From Atherix ibis (Eukaryota; Arthropoda; Insecta; Diptera; Athericidae): a stretch of 64,000 nt of DNA. Below are positions 10,087 through 20,670 of the stretch, piece after piece. Location of the stretch: positions 27,568,811 to 27,632,810 of the forward strand of contig OY282605.1 of assembly GCA_958298945.1 (NCBI GenBank). Reading direction: 5' to 3'. The notes below the pieces were generated by a model. It saw only the letters and a program-made list of their open reading frames with translations. It had not been told where the DNA came from and made no database searches. A program made the translations under genes and the position numbers. Positions within the stretch are counted from its first letter, which is position 1, and every line of letters starts with the position of its first letter.

Positions 10087-10545
10087 AGCACATTCTTAAT
10101 CAAGAGCACAGGATTTTTGGTAGTATAAAGCATTTTTGGGGGGCGGAAAAAAAGTGGAAGACGAACCTTCAACTTCAAAAATTGTTGCCAATATTGTACA
10201 AGTAAGGCCTTTTATGAGGCAAGGCTCATAAGAGAAGTTTCTTTGCATCAGATTGAACATTGCAGACACCATGACAACGCCTTCTGTCACATGGTCATTT
10301 TTATCCGCGGGTTTTTGTCGGAGAAAGGGATTTTTATGGTTTCGCAACCCCATCTATTTACCTTATCTAAATTCATGTGAGTTTTTTTTTTGTTCCCCAA
10401 AACCAAAAACCAATCAAAAGCATGAGATCTTGGTACTGGCGATAACATCCAAAGGAGCGTAACCCAAAAGCCAAAGGCAATTCCATTTGAAGCCTTTAAG
10501 TACTACTATAAAGGATGAAAAAACATCTCCACTAAGGCTGGTTTA
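10087..10545 (+). pseudogene. Mariner X transposase remnant (copy 3)
   Basis: The plus strand reads VEDEPSTSKIVANIVQVR (helix-turn-helix linker), then after a frameshift HDNAFCHMVIFIRGFLSEKG (second catalytic Asp). Next come FFLFPKTKNQSKARDLGTGD and AIPFEAFKYYYKGWKNI near the C terminus. The first catalytic Asp block is absent. The closest relatives in the window are 35076-35915 and 40646-41657. It is joined to the LINE fragment without a recognisable terminal repeat. Confidence 0.65.
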
Positions 10546-12597
10546 GGTAATTACAAAATAACATTGCTCCAAAATAAAAATAATTAGCTACAGAATCATT
10601 ATTATCCAAATTTTGAACCACTTGAAAACAACGCTGTAAAAGATATGGATTAATTACTAAAATAATAGATATACGTTTAACAATTTTTATATGGTTTCGT
10701 TTTTTAGAATGCTAGATGGTAAAAATAATATCTTTTTGCTACTATCAGGTATATTTCTTGCATTTATCACTGACTTATCATATTGCCATCGAACTTTAAT
10801 TATTACTAAAAAATGATAAATATATATAAAAATATGATTTTTCTTGCAATTATATCAGTAGAGGTAAGGACACACTTCAGTTTCTAAACTAAACATGAAG
10901 ACCAAACATGATCAAATGCGTGGGAGATGGCAAGAACCATTCAAGAGCAGTACTTTTTCCTCTCAGGAAAGGTAGCTATAAAATTTAAAACTCAGTGTGA
11001 CTTGGAAGCAAAAACAAAATGTTTGACTGAGAATGATCTCAGTAGATTTAAGTATAGGAAAAATAAGTTTGATGAAAAATCTTATCTAGGAAAAATAAGT
11101 TAATTTATGAAAAATCTTATCTAAAGTAGAAAAGAGGCTCATGGGTCTATATGAGTTAAAGGGCTTATTAGTTTTTAGAATCATTTTAGTTTACGCAGTC
11201 AATATATTATAGCCAATAGCTTGTAATAATTTTTTCGATTTCGGTAGGAGTAAACAGTATTGGAAGAAGGCTAAAACCAAGAGCGGACTCAAGCTCTTAT
11301 AGTATTTTTAAAAAAATTGTCTAGTCCTAAATATGAAAAAAAAAATTAATAGGAAGAATAAAATATATTGTGTAATAATAACAGACAACAACTAAACTCA
11401 ACCAATCGAAATAAAAATTAATAGAAAATTACTAAAATGAACAACGCCATATCCTTTATATGTTGAGGGCTTCGTGAACATTATTTTGTGCTTTCATTAC
11501 CGAGAAAAACAAATTACAAAATCACCCTGTAAATACCCACAGAACTTATCTTGCAAAACAAGAAAGAATTCATTACTACTTAAATTCACTACACAGTCGA
11601 TAGCAGAGTCGGCAACAGATGGTCGATTTTCGCCTTAACGAGCAGAAATCATGATATTTTCGTGTTAATATCGTAAAGGATGAAAACGATTGCGATTATC
11701 CTTGAACAATTATAAAAATTTGTTAATAAAAATTGCAAATATTCGACTTTATTATTAGACGACTATGAATAGTTTTGGTAATGAAAATGTAGTGTACTCG
11801 GAACCTTGGCAGATTGACCCACATTTTATTCTTCCTCTCTGACTACGTTTTGAACTAATTTCATATTTTCTCCAAATATTGTATAATTCCCGGAATTATT
11901 TGGATATTATATAAAAAATATATTATTTCAACCGCACAATAAATCATAGTAAAACTTTCATCTCACCTGGATTATTAGCTATAATTAATATTCCAGATTT
12001 AATCTTTCGCATAAAATATTAATTACGACATTAATAATAACAAAACCTTGGTGGTATCTGTTATCTACAATATAAATATTTCAGAATACCATTCCGTAAT
12101 GAATTCATCGCAATTCTTGTGAAATTGGATTTAATCAGATGGTCATGAAAAATTTACAAATTTTTGGTGAATTTTGTATACTTGACCCTTGGTCAGATTT
12201 ACCGGTACTTTGCGGTCTGTCCATGTCGGTTACTATGAGTACTATAAGGGTTTACCGGTATTTTGGGACCAGTTCCTGTCCATGTCAGTTAGTAAATCTA
12301 TTTTACTTTTACTGACAACACATTCCAAAATAATTAATTACTTTTATTCCCACAAATTATTTAACTTGCTGTACAGCTGGTTTTTTTTTTGGTTAACTAA
12401 AAATATCACGTATTCATTAAATTAGTTACAAGTATAACTTCTCAATACGAAAATAGATACAGTTTAAGTGGACCCTTTTGTGTAATAGAAACTTTCATAA
12501 TTAACTCAATTAATTTGAGTGAAATGGCTACAGTGGGAATCAGCAGAATAATAAAAAGTCCCAACTCGGTAGTAAGAAAATATCTTATTAGAAATGA
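10546..12597. other. AT-rich stretch with a solo family V end and a short direct repeat
   Basis: A single family V terminal sequence (GCATTTATCACTGACTTATC) lies at about 10757-10790, with its usual AATTATTACTAAA flank. Direct repeats containing TTTACCGGTA and CTGTCCATGTC lie at about 12197-12240 and 12250-12295. Nothing else is recognised. Confidence 0.5.
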
Positions 12598-12599
12598 TA

Positions 12600-12963
12600 T
12601 TGGGTTGTCCGGGAAGTAATTTCGTTTTTTTTTTATAAAAATGAAAGACGATTTTCTTTATAGTGAATTAATATTTTATTCAATTAAATATTGTCCAGTC
12701 TGACCCAATACCTTTTGACATCTTTCTGGCAGTAGCATGATTGCACGCTCATAAAATCCAAGTGATTTTTAACCTCATCATTCGAATTAAACGTTTTACA
12801 GTCTAAAAAATTTTGTAAAGACCGGAACATATGATAATCGAAAGGTGCTAGGTCTGGAGAGTTTGGTGGATGTGGCAGTATATCCTATATACAGTTGGTT
12901 GTGAAAAAAATACAATTAAGTCCTCTGTTGGAAAACAACGAAATTACTTTCCGGACAACCCAA
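12600..12963 (-). mobile_element. 364-bp mariner deletion derivative with intact terminal repeats
   Basis: The terminal repeats are TTGGGTTGTCCGGGAAGTAA (left) and the inverse TTACTTTCCGGACAACCCAA (right), with TA at 12598-12599 and 12964-12965. The inside encodes, on the minus strand, ILPHPPNSPDLAPFDYHMFR (third catalytic Asp), SLQNFLDCKTFNSNDEVKNH and the remains of a C terminus. Everything upstream is deleted. This is a non-autonomous, MITE-like copy that could be mobilised only in trans. Confidence 0.85.
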
Positions 12964-13204
12964 TATATTGCTTTGATGTGAATGTACAGGATTTTTTCAA
13001 AGAGTGACATGTTTGTTCTTCTTTTAGGAATTTCGCAGAGTAAAATTCATTATTACACGTATGTTCCGAAAATAACTTCATTCAAATGTTTACAGAACCG
13101 AATAAGATGGCACCTTGCACCTTATTTCACATATTTCACGTTCAATATCCAATGCCTCAATGGTTGCATGTTTAATAACATAGACGAATAACTTCAAATA
13201 AAAG

Positions 13205-14240
13205 ATGTTAAATCACAAATCCTTTGAGGCAATTACACATCCGCATTTCTTGAAATTAACGAGTCGCCAAACTTTTCCCGCAATAAATCGATTGTGGCAT
13301 GGGCTGTGTGGTACGTAGCACACCATCTTGTTGGAACCGCATATTTGTTAAATCCATATCTTAAAATTTACCAGATGTATAAGCTTAAAACCGCTGTTTT
13401 TTAGTCAAAAAAACACATTTTTTTTCATAGAAAGCAAAAACAAATTTATATAAAGTACTTGCCCTCGCTAGCTACACATTTTTCCCATCTCTCGGGCAAT
13501 TTGTGGACACCATGCCAAAAAAAACGCTCACTCACGCCATCTATGGATTTAAGCTTATACCCCTGGTAAGCCATAAAAAGTTCGTTATCATCAATCTGTA
13601 ATTTAGGCCATAAAAAGTTCGTTATCATCGATCTGTACCGCTCTCACTATTGACAGTAACGGCAGCACCTTCCTCATTTTGAAAAAATTAAGAACCAATG
13701 AAACCACACCAAAAAAGTTCATCCTTTTTGAAATGTAAAGGTTCCTCGTAAATAATTTGTGGATTGGCTTTAGCCTAGTAACTTCAATTTTATTTATTCA
13801 CCGATGCAGAGTAATGATTCTTTTTTTAAAAATCAACATTATTTTGAAGTTGTTCCAGAGTCCAAAACAACAAAGCTTGTGTGATAAAATTTTTGTAAGG
13901 ATGTAAGCCAATCGTAAAATATGTCATGTTATTATGGCAGACAGTCTCAAATATTGGATAACGCCTTGATATCGCTAAATTTGAGTCTTTATTAGATAAT
14001 ATTGTGCAAAAAAAAATATTGTGTTCAGTATTTTCTAAAGTTCGACAAATAGCGAGCAAATTAGGTCGAAGAAGTGCTCGATAAGTTGCAATAATATAAA
14101 GATAATTTTTATAGGAAATTTGGATAATTTTCAAGCCATGTTGAGGTGTGTATTATTCCATGAATAAATTGCAAATCTTACTGAATACAACTGATAGTGG
14201 CAGAAGATTTTACCATTTCAAATATGACAGCACACGGTCC
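13205..14240 (-). pseudogene. DD41D Tc1/mariner element, degenerate, hosting a mariner fragment
   Basis: The minus-strand frame 14134-13826 carries the N-terminal half: IATYRALLRPN, AISRRYPIFETVCHNN, then GLHPYKN and FWTLEQLQNNVDF. Next come ANPQIIYEEPLHFKKDELFW and GAAVTVNS. After a one-base shift follow ERYRSMITNFLWPKLQ, then (13365 and below) MDLTNMRFQQDG with the second catalytic Asp, and ATIDLLREKFGDSLISRNAD. A 165-bp mariner piece separates LWPKL from MDLTNM. The 5' leader matches the element at 59611-60342. Confidence 0.8.
13380..13548 (-). mobile_element. Mariner family M 3'-end fragment nested in the DD41D element
   Basis: Minus-strand FFWHGVHKLPERWEKCVASE, a stop-adjacent KYF, and then the 3' untranslated region and TTGACTAAAAAAC end. 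It is almost the same as 2640-2775. It interrupts the DD41D coding sequence between LWPKL and the QQDG block. In consequence the open frame 13628-13446 is a chimera of two different transposases. Confidence 0.8.
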
Positions 14241-14339
14241 ATTTGAAAACATTCCATTCCTATTGAAAATCCTTTTGTATTTAATAATTACTATTATGGT
14301 ATTAATAAAATTAATACTTTTATTAAAGCAGAAAAAAAT

Positions 14340-14545
14340 CTAGATATGAAACTAATGCCATCTAGTCAAACAAAATTTGAATATGAAAAGTAACATTGCA
14401 CCATCTGTTAGGTTTTTATGTAATTAGAAATAAGTGTGGACATGAAACCAATGCCATCTTTAATGATGGAAAATTTGGATATCAAACCATCGCAATCTAT
14501 TAGAAGTCCGGATATGTAAACTATTCTAACGACATTTCTTAGGCT
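14340..14545. repeat. Irregular repeat of the GCCATCTATTAGG motif
   Basis: Four to five decayed units, each combining a GCCATCT-type word with AGGTTTTTAT or GGCTTTTAT and GATATGAAAC. They lie at about 14345, 14399, 14450, 14487 and 14526. The same words recur at 16780-17000, on the other side of the tandem-repeat block. Confidence 0.5.
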
Positions 14546-14549
14546 TTTA

Positions 14550-14743
14550 TTTTCCGCGTACATTTTCCAAAACGGTTTTTTTAACGTACGTGATTTCCCA
14601 CGTACGTTTTCCAAAACTGTTTTTTGTTTTTGACGTACGTGATTTTCCACGTACATTTTCCAAAACTGTTTTTTTTTAACGTTCGTGATTTTCCACGTAC
14701 ATTTTCCAAAACGGTTTTTTGTTTTGACGTACGTGATTTATGA
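14550..14743. repeat. 46-bp tandem repeat with ACGTACGT
   Basis: Four units start near 14550, 14593, 14643 and 14689. Each has TTTCCACGTACATTTTCCAA, then AACGGTTTTTT and TTGACGTACGTGA. A fifth partial unit (GACGTACGTGATTTTCCAC) is at 16081-16099, immediately before the CAACAA minisatellite. The array therefore looks split by the 1.3 kb between them. Confidence 0.75.
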
Positions 14744-15009
14744 ACAATAATAAAAGTGTTGATTCGTTTTATGACATAAAATGTGATATAAGAGAATCTC
14801 GAGAATGGGGCAGTCGAACCGTCCAAGAGGTTCCTTTGAATATCCACCATCTCCACACTTTCCCTTCCCTCCCATCTATTCTTAATGATATGAGCAATTT
14901 TTTGAAAGAATTTTTCGAAAATCTGCTCTTTGCTCCTGCCTAAAATTTGATATCCGCCATTCGTTCCAGTCTTTCCCTCCATTGTTGGGGATTTAAAATT
15001 AAAAATCAA
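14581..15009 (-). other. 142-codon open frame of unknown nature
   Basis: One of the longer uninterrupted frames in the window. The first ~90 codons (MIFNFKSPTMEGKTG... EMVDIQRNLLDGSTAPFSRF) are not low-complexity, and this part is higher in GC. The last ~50 codons are a translation of the 46-bp tandem repeat. I recognise no family and see no splice or start context, so it may be chance. The unique part is the only piece worth searching. Confidence 0.2.
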
Positions 15010-15479
15010 AATAAATTTATGGGACGGAATTGAAAGCGCATAAAAATTTGAATCTGATTTTTTTGTTTGGCAAATTTAAAAAAAAAAAATACAAGTCACG
15101 TTTGGGATGGTCAGTTCCGGTTCTTAGTTACTTCTATCTTGGAGGAATTGGAGTTTTGGTGAACAATTCACATTTACACCTTAAAAGCTAGCTATACAAA
15201 AATCCAATTAAGATTGAGTAAACCATGGTAAGTTACCAGAATTTTTTTTAAAAATATTTAAACTGTTATTGTTGAGTTAAACTTTCATTGCTGATGGATT
15301 TTCAAAAAGAAAAATCATAATTGATGATGTGTTGTCTATTGTTAATTAAAAAGTTTGCATAATATTTTTCCCAATAAGCTCCATAATTTGAACAAAAAAA
15401 ACACTCTTTATAATATATAAAAATCCTATTGAGGTCTCTTATTTGTGAGAAATTAAATACAAAAACTGGTTAATTTACC

Positions 15480-15990
15480 TTTATCAAAAAACTCCTCCTC
15501 GGTTATCTGTTATTGGAATTTAGAATTTCGAAAATCCTCTTTAATAATAAGATTGCAAAAATTCTGTTTTAGAATTTAAAAACCCCTCTTTTGGTAAAAA
15601 TATGGTAACATTCTTATTAAGTTTAGAATTTTAAAAAGTCCTCTTTTAATTGCAATAATACTTTATAAAACTAAAGAAATCTGCTTTTGATGCTTTCAGG
15701 ACTGCCTAAAAAGATCTCCTTCTAGGATAGGATCATGGAAATCTTCTTTTGGCAAAATCTTTTCTTGAGAGAACAATTTTTTGTTTCTAGGAATTGTAAA
15801 AGTTCTTTTTTAGGATATGAAAAGTCCTCATTTAGAACTTGAAAAATCGTTGTTTAATGGTTAAGTTTACGAAAATCCGTTTTTTTAAGATTGCAAAATT
15901 CTCCCTAAAACAGGGAAAATTCCTCTTCTCTGAAATCATAACAATACTTTCATAGAATGGGAAAAATCCTCTTTAATAATATCATTAGTT
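15480..15990. repeat. Degenerate repeat of AAAATCCTCTTTT-like units
   Basis: About a dozen loosely spaced copies of a word like AAAATCCTCTTTTAG, often preceded by GATTGC or GAATT, occur at 30-50-base spacing. This looks like an old minisatellite. No coding potential. Confidence 0.5.
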
Positions 15991-16099
15991 CGGAGGAATT
16001 GTTTACAAAATATTTGAAAACGCCATTAAAAAAAATTTACAATTTCAGTACATTTTGTACAGCAAAAATAAGTGATTTTTTGACGTACGTGATTTTCCA

Positions 16100-16770
16100 C
16101 AACAAGTAACAAATAAACCGCAATAAGTAGCAACAAACAACAAAAAAGGTGCAACAAGTAACAAACAAGCCTCAATCAATAGAAACAATCAAAAAGCAAA
16201 GCGCAACAAATAACAAACAAGCCGCAATTAGTAACAAATAAGCCGCAAAATGCAGCAACAATCAACAAACAAGCAGCAACGCGCAACAAGCAACAAACAA
16301 GGTGCAAAAAATAACAAATAAGCGGCAATAAGTAGCAACAAGCAACTAACAAGGCACAACAAGTAACAAATAAGCCACAACAAGTAACAAATAAGCAGCA
16401 ATAAGTAGTAAAAATTAACAAAAAGGCGCAACAAGTAACAAACAAGGCGCAATAATTAACAAATAGGCCGCAACAAGTAACAAATAAGCCTCAATCAATA
16501 GAAACAATCAAAAAACAAACCGCAACAAATAACAAACAAACCGCAATTAGTAACAAATAAGCCGCAAAATGCAGCAACAATCAACAAACAAGTCGCAAAA
16601 AGTAGCAAATAAACCGCAACATGCAGCAAAAAGCAGCAACGCCGAAAAAAAGCAACAAGCAACAAATAAGCCTCAACAAGTAGCAACAATCAACAAAGAA
16701 GTTGCAACCTGCAGTAACAAGACGCAACAAGCAACAAACAAGCCGCAACCGACAACAGCAAGCCATTGTA
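16100..16770. repeat. CAACAA minisatellite with higher-order repeat
   Basis: About 30 units of roughly 21 bp of the form GCAACAAGTAACAAATAAGCC. A ~115-bp block containing CCTCAATCAATAGAAACAAT occurs at about 16152-16272 and again at 16471-16592 (offset 319 bp), so the array has a higher-order period. Strand asymmetry is extreme: the plus strand has almost no T outside TAA and AGT. Confidence 0.85.
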
Positions 16771-16774
16771 TTGG

Positions 16775-17000
16775 AATTTTTATAGCCATCTATTAAAATA
16801 GGCGGCGCTATGAAAACAATACTAACGCCATCTATTAGGCTTTTATTAAACCAAAACAAAGCCTAATTATTTACCCACTACAATCTATTAAAAAATTCTG
16901 TATTTAAAATCTTTCCACACGCCATCTACTTGGCTTTTCTGATACTATTTAAAATTCTCAATCTGAAACCAACGCCATCTTATGGAAAAGACTATGAAAT
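16775..17000. repeat. Irregular repeat of the CGCCATCTATTAGG motif, second block
   Basis: The words GCCATCTATTA, AACGCCATCTATTAGGC, CAATCTATTA, CGCCATCTACTTGG and AACGCCATCTTATGG recur at 30-60-base spacing, with GGCTTTTATTAAACCA between them. Same vocabulary as 14340-14545. Confidence 0.5.
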
Positions 17001-19394
17001 CTTTTATTAAACCAGAAAAAAATACTTCTTTAAAAGTAAAAAAAAAAAAAAATAGGGGAAAATACTCTTAAAATTATTACAGTAAAAATAATAAGTTTAA
17101 TTACACTAAGTACACATATAATAAGGTACTCAGTAAAATTTTATGCAAGTTAATTTAACTTTACTGACCAAAAGTGAATATAAAATATAAGAAAAAATTC
17201 TACCGTCCAATTGAATGCTTTTTCTTAAATTCACTGGAATTTCATGCCAGCCATAAGAATTATGTTAGTCAGCATTGATTCTTAGTAAATATTCAAATTA
17301 CGTTAATGAACTTCTTCTACTATTGATTAACAAATTTGTAGTAAATAACAATTCCACAAAAATCATTCAATCAAACAAAAATGTACTTTCCATTTAAAAA
17401 AAAAAAACAAGAAAAGAAAGAAAATAATTTGGAAATAAAATTGAGCTTTTTTGGAAATTTGAATTACTGCATAAACTGTTTGATGAACAGTTTGATGTAT
17501 CCGTCTGGTCAAGTTAAAGTTTCTTTTAGCTGCGATTAGTTTATTTTTTTTTTTGTAATAAAACGATTTTGTATTAACTGTTTTAAAAGTAGCTTAATTG
17601 TGCAAATTACTAAAACAGTAAAATTTAAAAAAAAAATCTACCAGAAGGCAAAAGAAGAAATTTTCAACAGACAAATTGACCTTTATAGCTCGATAGTGTA
17701 ACAGTATCACATGAAAGCTGTTAAGTGGAAGCGTGTAGTATGGCCTGGTACTGTACTAAATAGATGGAAAATTTCTCCACAGACTTTTTTTTGTTGTTTT
17801 TGTACAATAATTTTCGAAATGTTCTTGTACGAGTATGAAAAAGAAAAATACAAATTTCCCATACATGCTCGCATTTTCTTATAGTCACAATTATCCGTCA
17901 ATATAGCAAAGACCATGAATAACAATCGCTCATTCTACATTCTAAGTGGCATTTGATTAACACATTCAAATGGCCAAAAATATCAAAGACAGGTGCTAAT
18001 ATGGATTATTTTCGTGCTCTTAACAATTTTTTTTATTTACTTTAAGACAAGCCTGTTATTTTATAAAAAAATCCTAATTCTTATTCTTCTAATACAATCA
18101 AAACCACTGACCTATTTGCATGAGGCTAAAGAGAGACTAGCTTTTCGTGAATGTATGAATATGAAAATTGTTAAAAATTATTTTATTAAATTGAATAAGT
18201 TTTTATAATGCAATTCGAACGATGATGACATTGCACATATTTGTTAAGGTTAATTTAGAAAATTATTATAGAATTTAAATAGATTTTTTTAAGTGGTCAA
18301 ATTTGCTTTTATTTTAAAACTGAACAAATTATAATAATTTATATAGTTTTTACTATTTAAATTGTATTTTTTTTTATGTACAAAATTTATGTTAATAAGA
18401 GACGAATTTTTAAAAATAAAATTCTTATTTGTAAAATATTTTAAGCTATCGAAATGGTTGGGTAGATAAATCCAAAACAAATTTTCTGATATTTAAAAAT
18501 ATATTTGTGGAAATTATTGTATTAAATTCTTTAAAAAAATTGGATGAGGAATTTGTTTTTTTTTTTGAAAATTTATTGACAAAAAAAAATTATAGTTTTA
18601 CTTTAAACGATTGCATACATTCACCAAATGGGCACCACTCACGTTAGAGTCCATCTAAGGTCTAATAAAATTATTATGTGAAAATTACGAAGCGATACTA
18701 TTTTTTTGGTATGAAATTTGAGTGCTTCTGTAATAATGGTTAATTCCCAATAGGTACTATATGATCCTATTGAGTTGGTGATGCAATTTGTCCAATTAAC
18801 TGGCACTCGTTCATTTGCGTAACAATTTGCTAAAGAAAATCATTTCGTATGCCATAAGATAGTACTAACTACGATCGCCATAAGATACTAAGTAATCGCG
18901 CTCGTATTATTTGTGTCCATGAAGCGTTCAATCAATACAAATCGCAATTTGTGAAAAAAAATACCTTTCATTTTTTTTATTTTATTTTTTTTTTGTCAAA
19001 CATTCAATTGACAGGTTTGTCTTGGGAAAAAATGAACAACTTTCATATTTGCTCAAGTTGATACAATAGGTTAAAAATTCATTTGGAGTTGAATGTTGAA
19101 AATGAAACAAGAATTTTTTTAACTTGAACAAAATTTTTTCTTATTGTTAAAATACTACTTATACTTAAAGCTCAAAGTATAAAATGCTAATAACTAACAA
19201 AATATGAAAAGATTATTTTTTTTTATAAAATATTTGAAGAAATATTTTCTAGCGTTTCAATGTTTTTTTTCTTCTGTTTTTGAGCAAATATTACATGAAT
19301 GCTTCCATTTATTTTAATATTCAACAAAACTTATAAAACACAAAAAGCTAATTCAAAAAATTTCATTTTTTTAAAGTAGTTTTATTCAAAAATT
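17001..19394. other. AT-rich non-coding stretch
   Basis: No transposase, reverse-transcriptase or exon signal found. 18600-18960 is slightly less AT-rich, but no frame or splice pair stands out. Confidence 0.45.
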
Positions 19395-20656
19395 TACTAT
19401 AGAATTTATTGATCAACTATTAGCTGGTTTCAACTATTGAACTTATCGAACAACGCTTGAGCAAATCACCACGTTGAATGTTGAATGGAACGACTATGCC
19501 TTGTCAATAAAATATGTTTAATATTTTAAATATATTAAATTTTAACAAAATTAAATTGTCAGTAAATTGTAACTTAATTAATACTTCTCTAAAATGTTAA
19601 TTTATCATAGAGAATTAGTTCAACAATCGAACTCTATTTTTAACAAATGACACGTGATAGTCAACACATAATTGGCTATTCTAATAGGCAACATTTTTCA
19701 GGTAAGAATCAAAATTATTGACGAATTAATTGAATGAAGGATTTATTGATTATGTTTCAATCACTTACGCCGTTTCAACTATCGAACTTATCGAGCAACG
19801 CTTGAGCAAATCAAGCAACGGCGTTGAATGTTGAATGGAACGATTATTGGATGTCAATAAAAGACATTTAAGTGAGAATATATTGAATATCAACAAAACT
19901 AAATTGTCAGTAAACTGATAATTAATTAATACCTGTCTAAAATGTTAATTTATCATAGAGAATCAGTTCAACAATCGAACTCTATTTTCAACAAATCACA
20001 CGTGATAGTCAACACATAATTGGCTATTCTAATAGGCAACATTTTTCAGGTAAGGATCAAAATTATTGACGAATTAATTGAATGAAGGATTTATAAATTA
20101 TTTTTCAATCAGTCACGCCGTTTCAACTATCGAACTTATCGAGCAACGCTTGAGCAAATCAAGCAACGGCGTTGAATGTTGAATGGAACGATTATTGGAT
20201 GTCAATAAAAGACATTTAAGTAAGAATTTATAAAATATCAACAATATTACATTTCCAGTATACTGGATAATTTATCTGGACTTCTCTAAAATATTATTTT
20301 AATATAATACCAATTAATTAACGATAAAAAAAATCAATTCAACAATCGAACTCTATTTTCCACAAATGATACGTGTTAGTCAACAAACATTTAGCTGAAT
20401 TTATAGTCAAAAATTTCGGGGTAGGTCTTAAAATTATTGGCTTATAAATTAAATGTAAGATTTATTCATTATTTATCAATCAGTCACGCCATTTCAACTA
20501 TCAAACTTATCGAGCAACGCTTGAGCAAATCAAGCAACGACGTTGAATGTTGAATGCCGAGCATGGCCTGTCAACAAAAGACATTTAAGTGAGAATTAAT
20601 GAAATTGAATCAACAAAATTGAACTGCTATTACAGCGATTATTTATCTATATTTCT
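19395..20656. repeat. Satellite with ~345-370-bp monomers
   Basis: Monomers are marked by GTTTCAACTATCGAACTTAT followed by CGAGCAACGCTTGAGCAAAT, at 19427, 19772, 20120 and 20491 (spacings 345, 348 and 371). Each also holds GTTGAATGTTGAATGGAACG, TCAACAATCGAACTC and CACGTGATAGTCAACA. The fourth monomer is interrupted at 20657 by a LINE and resumes at 22346. Confidence 0.9.
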
Positions 20657-20670
20657 CTAAAATATCCTTT

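Noticed and set aside
16176..16859. Cys/Leu-rich minus-strand frames and a Gln/Asn-rich plus frame of 60-90 codons
   Set aside because: They are translations of the CAACAA minisatellite, open only because the repeat unit lacks stops in those frames.
19395..20656. CRISPR-like array (regular repeats)
   Set aside because: Whole ~350-bp monomers repeat with no short repeat/variable spacer structure; eukaryotic satellite.
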